A program made the translations under genes and the position numbers. DNA of 64,000 nucleotides. It comes from Gemmatales bacterium (GTDB taxonomy: Bacteria > Planctomycetota > Planctomycetia > Gemmatales > Gemmataceae). Each line of letters starts with the position of its first letter. Within the stretch, counting starts at the first letter, position 1. The notes beneath the pieces are model-generated. The model was given only the letters and a program-made list of their open reading frames with translations, was not told where the DNA came from and ran no database searches. The stretch is from assembly GCA_026004675.1 (NCBI GenBank), contig BPJP01000005.1, positions 124,001-188,000 of the forward strand. Direction: 5' to 3'. Of this stretch, positions 63,330 to 64,000 are shown in pieces.

Positions 63330-64000
63330 ATGGGATCGGAAACAAACCAGTCGGCATTCGCACACGATTCGACCGGCACGTTCTGGCAGCGTTGGCGATG
63401 CGGTATGCGCCGCACCTATGAACTGACCGGCTGGAAGCAGTTTGCCGGCGTCGATTGGCGCAGTTCGATTATGTCGGTGACGACCACCGATCGATTCCAT
63501 GCCAAACAAGGCCGATCGATCGGGCGCTGGCGGCTTCGCGCTGGCAACCGCACCTTGACGGTCTATTTGAAACGTCATTATCGTCTCGAATGGTGGCGAA
63601 GCTGGCTGGCACTGATCTGGCCGCAGCGCGACTGGTCGCCCGGATTGCAGGAATGGAAACATCTGCATTGGGCGCAGGAACTGGGATTGCCTGTACCACG
63701 GGTCTGGGCAGCGGGCGAGTTCATCGGGCCGGGACCTCGGTTGCAGAGCTTTCTGGCCGTCGAAGAACTTGCCGACATGCTTCCTTTGCACGAAGCCATC
63801 CCGGCCGCGAGCGAAAAGCAGCAACCGCTCGATTTCATCCGATGGAAAAGAGGATTGATTGCCGAACTGGTCCGACTAACTCGTTGTTTGCATGATCGCG
63901 ATTGGTTTCATAAGGATTTGTATCTTTGTCATTTCTACATTCCGCGGCAAGTGATCGAAACGATTCCCGATTCCTGGCGCGGTCTGGTGCACATCATCGA
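63330..64000 (+). CDS. LPS kinase, WaaP/KdkA-like (3'-truncated by window end)
   Basis: An open frame runs from ATG 63330 to the end of the window without a stop (223 full codons seen). It shows TLTVYLKRHYRLEWWRSWLA, LQEWKHLHWAQELGLPVPRV, a conserved Glu in FLAVEELADMLPLHEAI and the catalytic loop LTRCLHDRDWFHKDLYLCHF, where HKDL replaces HRDL as in LPS heptose kinases. It starts 28 bases after the previous gene, so it belongs to the same operon. The ATG is the first in-frame start; no strong ribosome site was seen. The DFG-equivalent lies beyond the window. Confidence 0.82.
   Translation, partial: MGSETNQSAFAHDSTGTFWQRWRCGMRRTYELTGWKQFAGVDWRSSIMSVTTTDRFHAKQGRSIGRWRLRAGNRTLTVYLKRHYRLEWWRSWLALIWPQRDWSPGLQEWKHLHWAQELGLPVPRVWAAGEFIGPGPRLQSFLAVEELADMLPLHEAIPAASEKQQPLDFIRWKRGLIAELVRLTRCLHDRDWFHKDLYLCHFYIPRQVIETIPDSWRGLVHII

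Noticed and set aside
1..64000. tRNA, rRNA or intact insertion sequences
   Set aside because: I looked for T-loop-like text, conserved rRNA segments and transposase motifs and saw none; a covariance-model scan would be needed to exclude a divergent tRNA.

Overview
The window reads as a chromosomal segment of a member of the Planctomycetota, probably close to the Gemmatales/Isosphaerales. The evidence is the gene content: a TIGR03000-type Cys-rich protein, a DUF1501 protein with a twin-arginine-like signal, Tat-exported Gfo/Idh/MocA oxidoreductases, membrane-anchored and multidomain Ser/Thr kinases, a PQQ-type beta-propeller protein, a bacterial alpha-2-macroglobulin and heptose/LPS genes. I saw no rRNA, tRNA, CRISPR array, prophage or intact insertion sequence. 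Coding density is high and genes sit on both strands in short co-oriented runs.

Layout. 0-10.5 kb: end of pcm, a Gfo/Idh oxidoreductase, a two-module SurA-like peptidyl-prolyl isomerase, an Mpo1-like membrane protein, an MFS exporter, a TIGR03000 Cys-rich protein, a Ser/Thr kinase, and a leftward pair of ABC ATPase and OleD-like reductase. 10.5-25.7 kb: icd, a sugar-isomerase-like protein that appears to lack its metal ligands, a large membrane protein, a two-gene Gfo/Idh unit, a leftward run (subtilase, PQQ-like propeller, Ser/Thr dehydratase, sialate acetylesterase), the remnant of an AAA ATPase, a LacD-like aldolase, purN and an SDR gene. 25.7-37.2 kb: a 2043-residue alpha-2-macroglobulin, a GH71/GH99-like hydrolase, a PP2C phosphatase with its downstream partner, and an alpha/beta hydrolase. 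37.2-47.8 kb: nuoM, MCE (mlaD) and MlaF-type ATPase genes, an orphan Co-type nitrile-hydratase alpha subunit, the ilvB/ilvM-like acetolactate synthase operon, a cytochrome-b-like membrane protein and nadE. 48-56.8 kb: DUF1501 protein, a cluster of short palindromic repeats, a kinase-receiver-HD-GYP fusion, a c'-like cytochrome, an ImmA/IrrE-like protein, a thiamine-diphosphate enzyme and a lipoprotein solute-binding protein. 56.9-64 kb: an LPS core locus (lpxK, a deoxyhypusine-synthase-like gene, hldE, waaF and two LPS-kinase-type genes, the last cut by the window end).

The most interesting find is upstream of ilvB on the minus strand (44494-44866). Two complete leader-peptide/terminator modules lie in tandem. 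Leader peptide 1 has 28 residues, 11 of them Ile/Val/Leu, and is followed directly at its stop codon by sequences that can form 1:2, 2:3 and 3:4 pairings in the classical attenuator manner. Leader peptide 2 has 32 residues with an Ile-Ala-Ile-Ile-Val-Val-Arg-Ile run and is followed by a second terminator with an 8-bp antiterminator possibility just ahead of ilvB. This predicts two-step, ribosome-mediated attenuation of branched-chain amino acid synthesis.

A caution for all users: at least six genes, including the normally indispensable ilvB, carry single-base insertions (seven in total) in short homopolymers. Removing exactly one base at each site restores a full-length family member. The pattern points to systematic homopolymer over-calls in the sequence rather than to real pseudogenes. 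Coordinates for those genes are given for the restored gene.
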